Assembly (NCBI GenBank): GCA_041399155.1
Contig: JAWKTI010000003.1
Coordinates: 310,001-374,000, forward strand
From: Zavarzinella sp.
GTDB lineage: Bacteria > Planctomycetota > Planctomycetia > Gemmatales > Gemmataceae
Direction of reading: 5' to 3'
Length of the DNA: 64,000 nucleotides
Each line of letters begins with the position of its first letter. The first letter of the stretch is position 1. Positions 53,091-61,934 of this stretch are shown in pieces. A program made the translations under genes and the position numbers. The notes under the pieces are model-generated. The model searched no databases. It was not told where the DNA came from and was given only the letters and a program-made list of their open reading frames with translations.

Positions 53091-53858
53091 TTATTGATCG
53101 TTGCCTTTATTCAAACCTTCGAGAATATCTTCCACCGATTGATTCACTGGCGACTGGGGGTCCATTTCTTTTTCAACTTCCAGACGCACGCGTTGCTTTT
53201 CAACTCGTTTCTTCAGATCTTCCATCGATTGTTTAATTTTCGACAATCGGCTGCTGTCTTTCTGGTACTTGCTTTCTGCCTGTTGGATCTGTGCTTCCTT
53301 GATTAAACCTTCCAACTCCAGCACGGCGGCTTCCAGTTCTGCTTTCTGGCTGATCATGGTCTGCATGTGCTGAAAAGCCAGATTTCGGTTATGTTCCCGC
53401 ATTGCCAGCATATCTTTATTGGCTTTCAGATCGCGTTCCAGTGCTTTGCAGGTTTTCACTTCCGAAGCCAGCAATTCTTTGGCACGTACGAAGGAAACGG
53501 AGCGGCCATTCCAATCGACGGTTTCTTTGCTGTTGACTTCGGTCAACATTTTGCCATGCTTCTGCACCACTTCCAGAGAGGTGGCATGGTCTTTGGTCAA
53601 CTGTTCTACTTTGCGGGCCAGGATATTGGCTTCCACACGTTCTTCCACGTACTGGCTTTTCGCTTTTTCGATGTCTCTGTCCAATTTAGAAACATCTTTG
53701 CGAATCATGGCCAGTTCGTCGGTCATCGAAATCTTTTCTTTGAGACGACTTTCAGCACGATCGGCCCAATGAGAGGCGTATCGGCCAACAAAGGTCTGGG
53801 TCAGTACTACGGCAGCTAACAGCCCTGCCGCGGTCAAATAGCACAACTTCTTACACAT
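53091..53858 (-). CDS. Membrane-anchored coiled-coil protein
   Basis: The 255-residue protein has one N-terminal hydrophobic helix (L-C-Y-L-T-A-A-G-L-L-A-A-V-V-L-T), then ~220 residues of heptad-rich coiled coil (E-L-A-M-I-R-K-D-V-S-K-L-D-R-D-I-E-K-A). The type resembles phage-shock or envelope-stress coiled coils found in planctomycetes. A sigma factor is encoded divergently 360 bases away, so envelope-stress control is possible but not shown. Confidence 0.72.
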   Translation of the reverse strand: MCKKLCYLTAAGLLAAVVLTQTFVGRYASHWADRAESRLKEKISMTDELAMIRKDVSKLDRDIEKAKSQYVEERVEANILARKVEQLTKDHATSLEVVQKHGKMLTEVNSKETVDWNGRSVSFVRAKELLASEVKTCKALERDLKANKDMLAMREHNRNLAFQHMQTMISQKAELEAAVLELEGLIKEAQIQQAESKYQKDSSRLSKIKQSMEDLKKRVEKQRVRLEVEKEMDPQSPVNQSVEDILEGLNKGNDQ

Positions 53859-54218
53859 TTTTCATACTCCCGGCGGGGGTAAACATGGTTTGCGGCAGTG
53901 AACAGATCAACTGCACCACAGAAAGTATTTCGCGGCGGTGCGTCCTGCATTTTGGAAAAAATACTTTTTTCAGAAGTTTTTGAAGGATTTGGAAAGAAAA
54001 AGATGAGTGAAATCTCATTAATTAGAGCTTACGAGATGGTTCAATTGCTCGTTTGAACATTATTTTTCCGAAATAATGCATTAAAAACTAGTTATATTAC
54101 TGTTAATTTGTATATTTTCCGTCTGAATCTCTGGTGCTCGCACCTGCCGTTGAAATTACGGCCTTTATTGAAATTATTCTCGTTGTGTTCTAAAAATGTT
54201 CTCATAACGCAGTTCAAA
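53859..54218. other. Divergent promoter region, AT-rich
   Basis: AT-rich DNA between the coiled-coil gene and the sigma-factor gene. It should hold both promoters. I see no clear -35/-10 pair or hairpin. Confidence 0.4.
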
Positions 54219-54815
54219 TTGAAAACAATATTGGATAGTACGCCCCAAAGTCTGCTTGATCGACTACGAGACACGAAAAACTCTCAGGCACAGGCGGATC
54301 TGGTTGACATCTATTCCGATTGGATCCGCGGAAAACTACATTTTCTGGGTATTCCAGCACAGGAAGTGGATGATCTGTTTCAGGATTCTATCCGCATCAT
54401 TCTGGAAAATATCGGCCAGTTTCAATCTCGCCAGCACGTGGGGGCGTTTCGAGGCTGGTTAAAAGGGATCCTGCTCAACCGTGTGCGGTATTACTGGCGC
54501 GAATCTCAGCAGAGGAATGTACCAGAGAATATCGATCAAATCATCAAGCAGCTATCAGATCCTTACAGTGCTCTCTCCCAACAGTGGGATAACGAACACA
54601 ATCGCCATATTCTTCAACGCCTGCTCCACAAATTGCAACAGCAATCGTCGCCGGAATCGTGGCAGATTTTTGAAGAGCTGGTGGTCCGTGGCACACCTGC
54701 AGCCCAGGTGGCAACAGTGCGAGGTGTTACCATCAGCACCGTCTGGATGACGAAATCACGCATGTATCGGAAACTGCGGGAACTGGGAAAAGTATTAATG
54801 GATGAATTTTCATAA
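54219..54815 (+). CDS. RNA polymerase sigma factor, ECF type
   Basis: A ~198-residue sigma-70-family protein. Region 2 is clear: Q-E-V-D-D-L-F-Q-D-S-I-R-I-I-L-E-N and G-A-F-R-G-W-L-K-G-I-L-L-N-R-V-R; region 4 ends with V-A-T-V-R-G-V-T-I-S-T-V-W-M-T-K-S-R-M-Y-R-K-L, a helix-turn-helix. The frame has no ATG before region 2; I take TTG 54219 as start, with TTG 54231 as an alternative, and no strong Shine-Dalgarno is visible. The frame is open to 54108. It probably controls a small regulon of envelope or stress genes. Confidence 0.68.
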   Translation: MKTILDSTPQSLLDRLRDTKNSQAQADLVDIYSDWIRGKLHFLGIPAQEVDDLFQDSIRIILENIGQFQSRQHVGAFRGWLKGILLNRVRYYWRESQQRNVPENIDQIIKQLSDPYSALSQQWDNEHNRHILQRLLHKLQQQSSPESWQIFEELVVRGTPAAQVATVRGVTISTVWMTKSRMYRKLRELGKVLMDEFS

Positions 54816-55583
54816 ATGAATAAAATTTCATTTGTTTGGGCAAGGTGGCAGTGGCATTCTGCCGCTGAATGAAAATGGACACCAGCTGGAAGCAGGTGCC
54901 ACTTTGCGCATCACTCCTTTGTTCCCGTAATAGTTGAAAAGTTTTTTCTGTAAGTAATTACCAGAAAACTACTTACAGAATGATCAACGATAATTGAGTT
55001 TGCTGCGCATGCGTTTGGCCGTTCGATTTCGATTCAGGTCGCTGGACCGACGACGGTCGCCACTTCTGCATTACCCAATACGGTGCGATGTACGTCATGC
55101 GGCTGGAATCCGCCCCGATGAAGAAATAAGACAGTTCAACCGAGCTAAATTGACAGATTGCCTGCATGTTCGAAAGTCGTCGTACATGTCAAAATGAGCT
55201 CTGTTTGCGTGCTATTTGTACTGATGGGTGAAACTCAATCGGCTTCATCCCTTCTTGCCTTTTACAGTGGTGCGGATCTGATCCCAACGAGGAATACCAA
55301 TAATTGAGTTTCCATTTCAGTGGGGCACCTTAGCAAACATTCCAACATTCGCCTGATCGTTATTTTCACTTTTCCGAACATTTTCCAGCATCATCGCAAA
55401 TGATTATTTCACAATAACTTACGACGATGATTCCTCCCATCTGACGTGCCAGTTTTCCACAAAAATGTGCCAGCCGAAATCTGAGAAGGATATATAAGTA
55501 TATGTTGGAAATATTTCCACATGTGGGTGCGGTGCGTTCAGAAAAGTTCCAGATGCAGAATTGCAGATGAAAGGAATCAGAAA
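54816..55583. other. Long intergenic region
   Basis: About 770 bases between the sigma factor and the end of the EF-hand gene. Besides the inverted repeat at 54948-54978, I see no gene I can support; short frames on both strands lack start signals and family features. It may hold the 3' end of the EF-hand operon transcript and degraded sequence. Confidence 0.45.
54948..54978. repeat. Perfect 9-base inverted repeat
   Basis: CTGTAAGTA and TACTTACAG are exact complements around 13 bases. A run of T precedes it, but none follows on the coding side, so it is not a typical terminator. It could be a regulator-binding site or a small hairpin. Confidence 0.4.
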
Positions 55584-57248
55584 TTAACGGGCGGCTTCCG
55601 CTTCCTGGCGACTGATCAGGCCGTCGCCATTGGTATCCAGTTTTGTGAATAGTTCTGGATCCCCCGGAAACTCACGTGGGGAAATATCCCCATCTCCATT
55701 CCGATCAAACTTGCGAAACCAGACCGGACCGTGGGTGGGAATCGGCAATGTGATGGCACCGGGGTTGCTGGACTGACCAAAAGTGGGATTCACGGTCCCA
55801 CGCACCAGGGTGACCATGCCCTGAATATCCTGACTCGACCGCACGTAACCATCGGTGAAACTGTTGGGCAAGAGCCGATTTGCCAAAGATCGTGCCTCTC
55901 TTAATGAAATGATCCCATCGCCATTTTCATCAACCACACCAAACATTCCAGGATCGGTGGAGCCAAATCCAATGGTAAAATCCTTGCCCATCAATGCACT
56001 TTTCGCCTTACCATATAGTTCTACTTCCTTTTTGGTTACCACATCGTCGTTATTTCGATCTAACGCATCGAAAAGAGGTGCTACCAGGCGATACTGTGGG
56101 TTTTTCAGATCGGCTTTTTCAATTGTTTTTTTGGTGTTGAACAGATAGCTGAAATTGTTGCCCTGCAATACTGGTGGCCGATTCTGAATGGTTAACTGGC
56201 ACTGCATATGGATATTGTAATTTCGTATTTTTGCATTTAACTGGGTATCCGAAACACTTTTCCACCGCGTGGGAGAAATGGTTAACTGACCTTCGGGCTT
56301 CACCAGACCCACTTTGGCAGTGCCGTTTTTCAGATCAATTTCGAATCGCACAATATCATCGGTACGCATTGCCCACAGCAGATTACATTCCGTGGGCGAT
56401 ACCGTACCATCACGATCAATATCCACCCGCTTCATGAAAGTACGTTCAAACGGAATCTCGTCGTTGGTCAGGGTGCCGCTGTTATCCTTGTCGTACTCAT
56501 TCATGAATAACTGCGACATATTGCTCGGTACCGCGTTTTTGGAAAAGAACATCAGCGTGCCAGATTGCGTGTTAGGACGCATCATGCCACCGTTCATTGG
56601 TACTGCCATCCGCCCATATTGCTGAGTGGGCATGATTTCGTTGATCGTAATGCACTCATCATCGTTCGTATCCAGGCGGGCAAAGTTTTTGCCAAAAGAT
56701 TCCAGTTCCGCACGCTGCAGGATATCGTCTTTATTTGTATCCAGCATTCCAAACAGGGCGGCAGTAATCTGTTGCCCGTATAAGTTCGGCGATACCATCG
56801 GCCGCAAACCAAACAGGATCCCTGGTTGCTGACTATAAAAATAGGTAAATTCATCGAGATTCACCAGCGAATCCTGATCCTGGTCAAAGTCACTTGAAGT
56901 CAGTTTCAGATTCTCAGGCTGATAGATGTTCCCAGTTTTCATCAGTTGTTGCATTGCTGCTTTGGTAGGGGCATTCGCAATTTCTTTCTCATCCAGCATC
57001 CTGTCGCCATCTTTGTCCAGAAATTCAAAGTATGGCTTCAATACCTCTCGCAGAAATTCGTTTGGTTTCATTCCTACAAACGTAATATCCACGCGGTAAC
57101 GCAATAGCCTGCCTTCTGCAAAGACAACCAGCATATGTTCGTGGGCAAGCGAAATTGATTCTTTCAATTGGAACTGTTCTTTCGCACCTGCGTCGGGCAA
57201 GTGGGTGCAGAACAGACAGGCCCAGGCAAGCAGGAGTAATTTTTTCAT
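55584..57248 (-). CDS. Secreted protein with about ten EF-hand calcium-binding motifs
   Basis: The 554-residue protein starts at ATG 57248 (AGGA nine bases upstream). Signal peptide: M-K-K-L-L-L-L-A-W-A-C-L-F-C-T-H. About ten EF-hand-type loops can be read, for example D-K-D-G-D-R-M-L-D-E-K-E, D-T-N-K-D-D-I-L-Q-R-A-E, D-K-D-N-S-G-T-L-T-N-D-E, D-R-N-G-D-G-D-I-S-P-R-E and D-T-N-G-D-G-L-I-S-R-Q-E. Most have the calcium-ligand spacing DxDxDG-type. It is the last gene of the operon with DUF1501 and DUF1549/DUF1553, starting 19 bases after DUF1501. It probably binds calcium at the cell surface. Confidence 0.83.
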   Translation of the reverse strand: MKKLLLLAWACLFCTHLPDAGAKEQFQLKESISLAHEHMLVVFAEGRLLRYRVDITFVGMKPNEFLREVLKPYFEFLDKDGDRMLDEKEIANAPTKAAMQQLMKTGNIYQPENLKLTSSDFDQDQDSLVNLDEFTYFYSQQPGILFGLRPMVSPNLYGQQITAALFGMLDTNKDDILQRAELESFGKNFARLDTNDDECITINEIMPTQQYGRMAVPMNGGMMRPNTQSGTLMFFSKNAVPSNMSQLFMNEYDKDNSGTLTNDEIPFERTFMKRVDIDRDGTVSPTECNLLWAMRTDDIVRFEIDLKNGTAKVGLVKPEGQLTISPTRWKSVSDTQLNAKIRNYNIHMQCQLTIQNRPPVLQGNNFSYLFNTKKTIEKADLKNPQYRLVAPLFDALDRNNDDVVTKKEVELYGKAKSALMGKDFTIGFGSTDPGMFGVVDENGDGIISLREARSLANRLLPNSFTDGYVRSSQDIQGMVTLVRGTVNPTFGQSSNPGAITLPIPTHGPVWFRKFDRNGDGDISPREFPGDPELFTKLDTNGDGLISRQEAEAAR

Positions 57249-57267
57249 CGTCTTATCCTGTGAAGGG

Positions 57268-58593
57268 TTAACTGAGCAGTGCCTGAATTGGTTTGCCCAC
57301 GCGATCCACAATCCGGATCGGTCGTTCGACATTGGAAAGATTCTGTTTGCCAGGATCAATACCCATTGCCTGACATAATGTTGCCAGGAAATCCGGTACC
57401 GATGTGGGTTCACTTTCGACGGTAGTGCCATCTGCCGAAGTTTTGCCAATAGCCTGCCCACCTTTGATGCCACCCCCACCGAGCACAGCAGACCAGGCAT
57501 TGGGATAGTGATCTCGCCCTGTGCCCTGATTGATTTTCGGTGTGCGGCCGAATTCGCCCATCCACACAATTGTGGTTGTTTCCAGCAACCCACGTTCCTG
57601 TATATCGGCCATCAGTGCAGCCCAGGCGGGGTCTAGCGTGTCGCACCGTTGCTTCACCTGATTGAAGTTCTGGGCGTGGGTGTCCCAACCGGTCATCGAC
57701 ACTTCCACAAAAGGTACCCCCTGTTCCACCAGCTTTCGTGCAAGCAGGCAGCCACGGCCAAACAGGTTATCGCCATAGCGGTCCAGCACTTCCGCTTTTT
57801 CTTTGGAAAGATCGAACACTTTCGATCCCACCGATTCCATCAGACGAACTGCACGTTCGTAGGCGGCCTGGTGCGACTTGCCCACAAAGCTGGGGTGGTC
57901 TGTCTGGAACTGTTCATCCAGGTCTTTCAGAATATCCAGACGTGCCAACGCCTCCACCTGAGTAACGGTTTCCGGACGGTCGAGGTCTTTCACTTTCAGT
58001 GCGGCATCCAGTTGCTCAGTGGCCACATTCTGGGCAAAAAACTGGTTCTCTCCCACAATCAGTGGGGCAAAACGTGGGCCTAAAAATCCCGGCCCGAACG
58101 CTGCGGGTGAAAAGCCGCGGAACGGTGTAATGCTGACATAACTGGGCAGTTCGAACTTGGTATCGGCAAGTTCCCGTGCGACGAGTGAGCCCACCGAGGG
58201 AAACTGAATGGAACCCTGTGGCAGATAACCCGTACGGGTGTAATTCGTTGCCCGGGCGTGGTCGCCTTCTTTGGTGGACATCGAACGCACCACGGAAAGG
58301 TGCTTCATCTGCTTCGCCAGAAGTGGCAGGTATTCGCTGATTTCCAGCCCAGGTGCCGTAGTGGCAATTGGTTTTACCGGCCCACCATTTTCATGTTTTT
58401 TCAGATCGAACAGATCGATCGTGGAAGGCCCACCATTCATCCACAGCAGAATACACGACCGCTTCCGCTTGGGGTTTTTGGCAACTTCTTCAGAAAAGGC
58501 CGGTAGCCATCCTGCCATCGGCAGACCCAGGCACCCTGCCAGTCGCATGAAATCGCGTCTGGGTATTTTCGGTAAGCGGTGCGTGATAGACAT
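57268..58593 (-). CDS. DUF1501 protein with Tat signal
   Basis: The 441-residue protein has a twin-arginine-type N-terminus (P-R-R-D-F-M-R-L-A-G). The family body follows: I-L-L-W-M-N-G-G-P-S-T-I-D-L-F-D, then V-R-S-M-S-T-K-E-G-D-H, and near the end T-I-V-W-M-G-E-F-G-R-T-P and G-R-D-H-Y-P-N. DUF1501 proteins are alkaline-phosphatase/sulfatase-fold relatives, almost always paired with DUF1549/DUF1553 in planctomycetes. It lies 30 bases after the DUF1549/1553 stop. The role of the pair is unknown; a part in degrading complex substrates has been suggested for the family. Confidence 0.9.
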   Translation of the reverse strand: MSITHRLPKIPRRDFMRLAGCLGLPMAGWLPAFSEEVAKNPKRKRSCILLWMNGGPSTIDLFDLKKHENGGPVKPIATTAPGLEISEYLPLLAKQMKHLSVVRSMSTKEGDHARATNYTRTGYLPQGSIQFPSVGSLVARELADTKFELPSYVSITPFRGFSPAAFGPGFLGPRFAPLIVGENQFFAQNVATEQLDAALKVKDLDRPETVTQVEALARLDILKDLDEQFQTDHPSFVGKSHQAAYERAVRLMESVGSKVFDLSKEKAEVLDRYGDNLFGRGCLLARKLVEQGVPFVEVSMTGWDTHAQNFNQVKQRCDTLDPAWAALMADIQERGLLETTTIVWMGEFGRTPKINQGTGRDHYPNAWSAVLGGGGIKGGQAIGKTSADGTTVESEPTSVPDFLATLCQAMGIDPGKQNLSNVERPIRIVDRVGKPIQALLS

Positions 58594-58623
58594 CGTTATC
58601 TCCCCTGAGTGCTAAGTAACTTT

Positions 58624-60159
58624 TTAATGATTAACACTGAATTCTGCTGAGTTCAATAACGCCCAGAACAGATCGCTGAGTGCTTTCTTCTGATCGTTAC
58701 TGCTGCCCCCACGTTCGACATAACTTTCCAGTTTTTCCAGTTCCTTTGCGGTGGGAAGTCGATTCAGGCTGGCCAGAAATAAGGTTTCGATCCGTTCTTT
58801 GGTCTTCCAGAATGGAGCATCCACCACACCGGCCAGGATTTCACTTTTCTCCAGGCTGGTCTGATCTGTCACAATGCTGCCATTCATCAGGGTCAGCGCC
58901 TGCAGAATTGTCTGGTGGCGTTCAACTGCCCGATCGGTGCTGGCAAACTGGTCGAGAAATTCACGGTAAAGATTGTTAAACTGTTGCCCGGTGCTGTTGA
59001 CATTTCGCAAACCTGTGGCCTGAGCCAGACTATCGAGTAACTGCTCAGGTTTCAGTCCACGTACGGACATTCTGGCAAAGTGAATCGGCTCCGCCTGGGT
59101 GGGGTCTGATTGTTTCGAAGAGAGCCCGTAGACACGTGTCTGCAGAATTGTCTTCACCAGCCATTTGATATCGTATTGGTGGGCTTTGAACTCATCTGCA
59201 ATGGTTTGCAGCACCTTCAACCCAATCTCGGTGGCATCGGACTCATCGTCCAGGTGGGGCACCAGGGGTAGGCCGGTGAATTCTTCCCACAAACTGTTCA
59301 CAAACTGACGTGCAAAAAAGGGATTTTCCTTCGAAGTAACCCACTCCGCCAATGCAATGCGTGGGGATTGAGCAGGATTGAACTTGGGTTGTTTCCCATC
59401 CAGAAAGCGGGCTTCCACCACCGTTTTGCTGTCGGGTATTGTCACGGTGGATTTCAATTTGAAATCGTTACTGTTCGCAATCTGTGGGTCAACATCACCA
59501 AAGAATGCAGAAAACTCCCAGAACTGCGTGCGTTTGTACGAACTGAACGGGTGGTTGTGGCACTCGGCACATTCAATGCTGATTCCCAGAAACATCCGAC
59601 TGACGGCTGCGGCTGTTTTTTCAGGTTTGCGTTCGTTGGCCAGAATCAACGCACTGGCCCCCGCGTTGTAGACAGGATTGCCGGGTAAAGTGCCGTTGAT
59701 CGACGCTGTGATCATCTGAAACACAATTTCATCCAATGGCGTATTCTCCCGCCATTGCTCTGTCATGTAGCTCTGAAACTGCGTGGAATAAAACTGCAAC
59801 TGTGGATTGTTGCTGGCGGTGGCAATCCAGCGATCCCGCAGGATGGTGGCCACAAAGTTACCGCTGATCGCTTTTTCAACCAGAGATTCAATCAGTTTGG
59901 TGCGTTTCTCGGGATCAGTATTTTTCAGAAATTGCCGAGTGTCCGCCACCGATGGGATTCTGCCAGTAACATCCAGGTGCACCCGCCGAAAGAACTCGCT
60001 GTCAGACGATTGCTCTGCCGGTTTAATGCCATTTTCCTGCCAGTAATTGGCAAACAATTGATCGATCTGCTGGGGCAACTGTTTGGTGGGTTTGTCGGCA
60101 GCACAAATGGCAGATCCGACGCCTACACATAGCACAGCGGTGAAAAAAATGGATCGCAT
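58624..60159 (-). CDS. DUF1549/DUF1553 protein
   Basis: The 511-residue protein starts at ATG 60159 (GGA nine bases upstream). Signal peptide: M-R-S-I-F-F-T-A-V-L-C-V-G-V-G-S-A-I-C-A. DUF1549 is marked by F-F-R-R-V-H-L-D-V-T-G-R-I-P and the S-I-E-C-A-E-C-H-N-H-P segment; DUF1553 by F-F-A-R-Q-F-V-N-S-L-W-E-E-F and N-S-A-E-F. The CxxCH in A-E-C-A/C-H-N-H looks cytochrome-like. It is the first gene of the three-gene operon with DUF1501 and the EF-hand protein. Confidence 0.9.
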   Translation of the reverse strand: MRSIFFTAVLCVGVGSAICAADKPTKQLPQQIDQLFANYWQENGIKPAEQSSDSEFFRRVHLDVTGRIPSVADTRQFLKNTDPEKRTKLIESLVEKAISGNFVATILRDRWIATASNNPQLQFYSTQFQSYMTEQWRENTPLDEIVFQMITASINGTLPGNPVYNAGASALILANERKPEKTAAAVSRMFLGISIECAECHNHPFSSYKRTQFWEFSAFFGDVDPQIANSNDFKLKSTVTIPDSKTVVEARFLDGKQPKFNPAQSPRIALAEWVTSKENPFFARQFVNSLWEEFTGLPLVPHLDDESDATEIGLKVLQTIADEFKAHQYDIKWLVKTILQTRVYGLSSKQSDPTQAEPIHFARMSVRGLKPEQLLDSLAQATGLRNVNSTGQQFNNLYREFLDQFASTDRAVERHQTILQALTLMNGSIVTDQTSLEKSEILAGVVDAPFWKTKERIETLFLASLNRLPTAKELEKLESYVERGGSSNDQKKALSDLFWALLNSAEFSVNH

Positions 60160-60514
60160 CGTTATTCCAATGATCATATCACGAAGGAGCTGCATGGGGC
60201 TGTCGTACTTCCATGGTACCAGATATGACGCGACGCAGGTAAATAATTAACCCCACCGTTACAATAACTGTCAGAATGTTGTCTTGCGTGCGTCGATGAT
60301 CGATGTCGACCAATCTTGCGTAAATAGTTTCCGGGGCGGCACTTCAGAAAAAATTAGCTGAAATCGAAACCCAAAATAGTGAAAATAAATTCACAATTAG
60401 ATGGTTGTATATGCACTTAAAGTTGATCTTTTGAAAGTTAACCCAGGGGTCCGCCCCGCTTCACTCTGCAAATCAGCTGCAACTTTGATCTGTTGATCGG
60501 ACGTAAATGCATTA
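60160..60514. other. Intergenic region
   Basis: About 350 bases upstream of the DUF1549 operon and past the end of the small gene at 60515. It should contain the operon promoter. No other feature is evident. Confidence 0.45.
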
Positions 60515-60787
60515 TCAATCTGTCAAGGCTTCACGGTATATCTTTTCAATTGCTTGGACGACTTTACTATTTGGATTTGAAATCAGATTTATTTGTTCTC
60601 CACCAATTGTTAAGGTGTAAATTCGCCGACAGTCTGGATCGTCTTTTCCTTGATCGTAGCCAACATCAAATTTTTGACCTGATTCGTTCACTGTAAAGTA
60701 ACCTACATCGATGAACTGAATCTGGTTTAAATTAACAATTCGTTCAACATTCTCGCCATCAATCTTTTTAATTATTCTTGCAAACAT
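60515..60787 (-). CDS. Small hypothetical protein
   Basis: The start ATG 60787 (M-F-A-R-I-I-K-K-I-D) has a very good GGAGGAG six bases upstream; the frame extends seven codons further to another ATG without one. The 90-residue product has beta strands (I-V-N-L-N-Q-I-Q-F-I; Y-T-L-T-I-G-G-E-Q-I-N-L-I) and a C-terminal helix. There is no signal peptide. I recognise no family, though the layout recalls small FlbD-like proteins. Confidence 0.6.
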   Translation of the reverse strand: MFARIIKKIDGENVERIVNLNQIQFIDVGYFTVNESGQKFDVGYDQGKDDPDCRRIYTLTIGGEQINLISNPNSKVVQAIEKIYREALTD

Positions 60788-61024
60788 TCGATACTCCTCC
60801 AAAGTCATACGCTTATTCCACTAGTGGAAAACAAATCGACCAGCATCAGAACTGGACGCAGCACTACTTTTCCAACCTCTTGGATCAGGTTCAACCCAGG
60901 TTGCAATCTATTTATTGCTTGGTTTAGAGAACTGGCACTTACAGTGCCACAAAGGCAGTCTGATTCAGCTAATGAGATAATCCAGCTCTATTGCCTTGGG
61001 AGTGCACCTACGGCAGTTCTGCAG

Positions 61025-61789
61025 TCATTGATTCTCATCTTCCTTTTCAGGTGGGATCATTTTTCGCAGAATGCTGTCCGGTAGGAATCGAACCAGATTC
61101 ATCAACATGGTCATTCGTTTTGGAAAAGAATAACTGGTTTTTTTGCGGCTGATCGCCCTTCGTATCCTCCGTGCGGCCTTTTCCGGAGTTTGCACCCAGA
61201 GCCTCGTGGGATTTTTCTCGGTCATCGGCGTTGCCACGAAGCCGGGATTGATAACCGTTGTGGCGATGCCTGTACCGTGCAGATTCATGCGTAGAGAGCG
61301 CATGAATGTATTCAGGCCTGCTTTACTGGCACAATAAGCCCCCACATTGGGTAGGGCCCGCCAGGCTGCCATGCTGGAAATTGCTACCAACTGACCCGAT
61401 TTCTGTTGTAACATGGTGGGTAAGATCGCTTCGAACGTGTACAGCGGTCCCAACAGGTTGGTGCGGATCACCTTGTCTGTAACATGAATATTCAAACTGG
61501 TAGCAGAATGATGCCCGCCCACGCCTGCATTGGCAATCATAATATCGCAGCCACCAAGGTGGGTGAGTAATTGCTGTACCGCCTGTTGAACCTGTTGGTA
61601 ATCCTGGATGTCGGCAGTGGCGTAGGCTGCCTTGCCACCAGATGCTTCAATTTGGGCAGATAATTCCTGTAAGGGGGCTTCACGGCGGGCAACCAACCCC
61701 ACGTGGGCACCAGCCTGAGCATACTCTCGGGCCAGTGCATGTCCAATACCACTGGAAGCACCTGTAATCATTACGCGTGTTTGCGCCAT
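61025..61789 (-). CDS. Short-chain dehydrogenase/reductase
   Basis: The 254-residue enzyme starts best at ATG 61789 (M-A-Q-T-R-V-M-I-T-G). Classical SDR motifs are all present: T-G-A-S-S-G-I-G (NAD(P)-binding), N-A-G-V-G, the catalytic Ser in I-S-S-M-A-A, Y-C-A-S-K (Tyr and Lys), and N-P-G-F-V-A-T-P-M. It oxidises or reduces an alcohol/carbonyl; the substrate is unknown. The C-terminal ~30 residues are basic and hydrophobic. It is divergent from the subtilase-like gene. Confidence 0.85.
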   Translation of the reverse strand: MAQTRVMITGASSGIGHALAREYAQAGAHVGLVARREAPLQELSAQIEASGGKAAYATADIQDYQQVQQAVQQLLTHLGGCDIMIANAGVGGHHSATSLNIHVTDKVIRTNLLGPLYTFEAILPTMLQQKSGQLVAISSMAAWRALPNVGAYCASKAGLNTFMRSLRMNLHGTGIATTVINPGFVATPMTEKNPTRLWVQTPEKAARRIRRAISRKKTSYSFPKRMTMLMNLVRFLPDSILRKMIPPEKEDENQ

Positions 61790-61934
61790 CTTGGGTATTT
61801 CACCGTTTTTGCGGGGTGCACGGGGGATATTATCTCTAACGATAGAAGTTCCCGTGATTTCTCGTTTCAACGCTTGGCAAGAATGCCAATTCCGTTCATG
61901 ATGAACTTAACAAACTTCAGACGGGCCTGATGTT

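Noticed and set aside
54973..55167. 64-codon minus-strand frame in the long gap after the sigma factor
   Set aside because: No Shine-Dalgarno, low-complexity end and no recognisable fold; not enough to call a gene.
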